5,971 bases of DNA from Bacteroidales bacterium (GTDB lineage Bacteria > Bacteroidota > Bacteroidia > Bacteroidales > BM520). Within the stretch, counting starts at the first letter, position 1. Each line of letters begins with the position of its first letter. Under the pieces are notes generated by a model. It was not told the DNA's origin. It saw only the letters and a list, made by a program, of their open reading frames with translations, and did not search any database. Positions 5,938 to 5,971 of this stretch are shown in pieces. Made by a program: the position numbers and the translations under genes. The stretch lies in NCBI GenBank assembly GCA_028701815.1, contig JAQVPY010000136.1, positions 1 through 5,971 on the forward strand, given 5' to 3'.

Positions 5938-5971
5938 TCGGCCTTGTTGCCTCATCTAAATAGAAAAATCG

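Larger units (their letters stand above)
5571..5971. other. 400-base intergenic region upstream of the operon
   Basis: No convincing gene is seen here. From the operon outward it contains the ribosome binding site and promoter, a minus-strand terminator-like hairpin, two copies of a repeated palindrome 198 bases apart, and two weaker hairpins between them. The stretch is AT-rich with runs such as ATATATATTT (5826-5835) and TTTATTTATATATAG (5892-5906). The only long open frame (about 80 codons from a TTG) overlaps the promoter and repeat, has no good ribosome binding site and no recognisable protein. Confidence 0.6.

Noticed and set aside
5930..5971. Tail of a minus-strand gene entering from the right edge
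   Set aside because: The open stretch is only about 14 codons (RFFYLDEATRPTRT) and ends inside the palindrome. It may be coding or part of the repeat; there is not enough to call a gene.

Overview
The window holds one compact operon of three large membrane-associated genes on the minus strand, running from about 5570 down to 266. It is flanked on the left by remnants of insertion sequences and on the right by about 400 bases of non-coding DNA with a promoter, hairpins and a repeated palindrome. Base composition is low to moderate in GC and uneven. Sampled 60-base lines range from about 22% GC inside the last gene to about 50% in the first gene. Shine-Dalgarno sites, a sigma-70-like promoter and an IS3-family element indicate a bacterium. 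Membrane proteins with large extracytoplasmic domains, and the likeness to O-antigen modification systems, suggest a Gram-negative species. I cannot name the organism.

Layout from right to left, which is the direction of transcription. Positions 5571-5971 are non-coding: two diverged copies of a GTACTCAAGTAC-centred palindrome, a terminator-like hairpin read on the minus strand, then a good promoter and ribosome binding site for the operon. Gene A (5570-3411) is a 719-residue polytopic membrane protein with the layout of a GT-C glycosyltransferase. Gene B (3414-2356) overlaps it by the four bases ATGA and encodes a GT2 polyprenyl-phosphate sugar transferase fused to a GtrA-type flippase. Gene C (2347-266) starts 8 bases later and is a 693-residue GT-C glycosyltransferase with a C-terminal extracytoplasmic domain. 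Positions 1-265 carry the end of an IS3-family element (transposase C-terminus and probable right end) and a pair of 23-base direct repeats 80 bases apart.

Reading the genes together: gene B would load a sugar from a nucleotide donor onto a lipid (probably undecaprenyl) phosphate and flip it across the inner membrane. Genes A and C could then transfer it, or different lipid-linked sugars, to an extracytoplasmic acceptor such as O-antigen, capsule, lipid or protein. This resembles the gtrA/gtrB/gtrC three-component logic, with A and B fused and two candidate GT-C enzymes instead of one. Donor, acceptor and surface structure cannot be read from the sequence. A run of eight G residues in the coding strand of gene A could allow on/off switching by slippage, which is the most testable unusual signal here.
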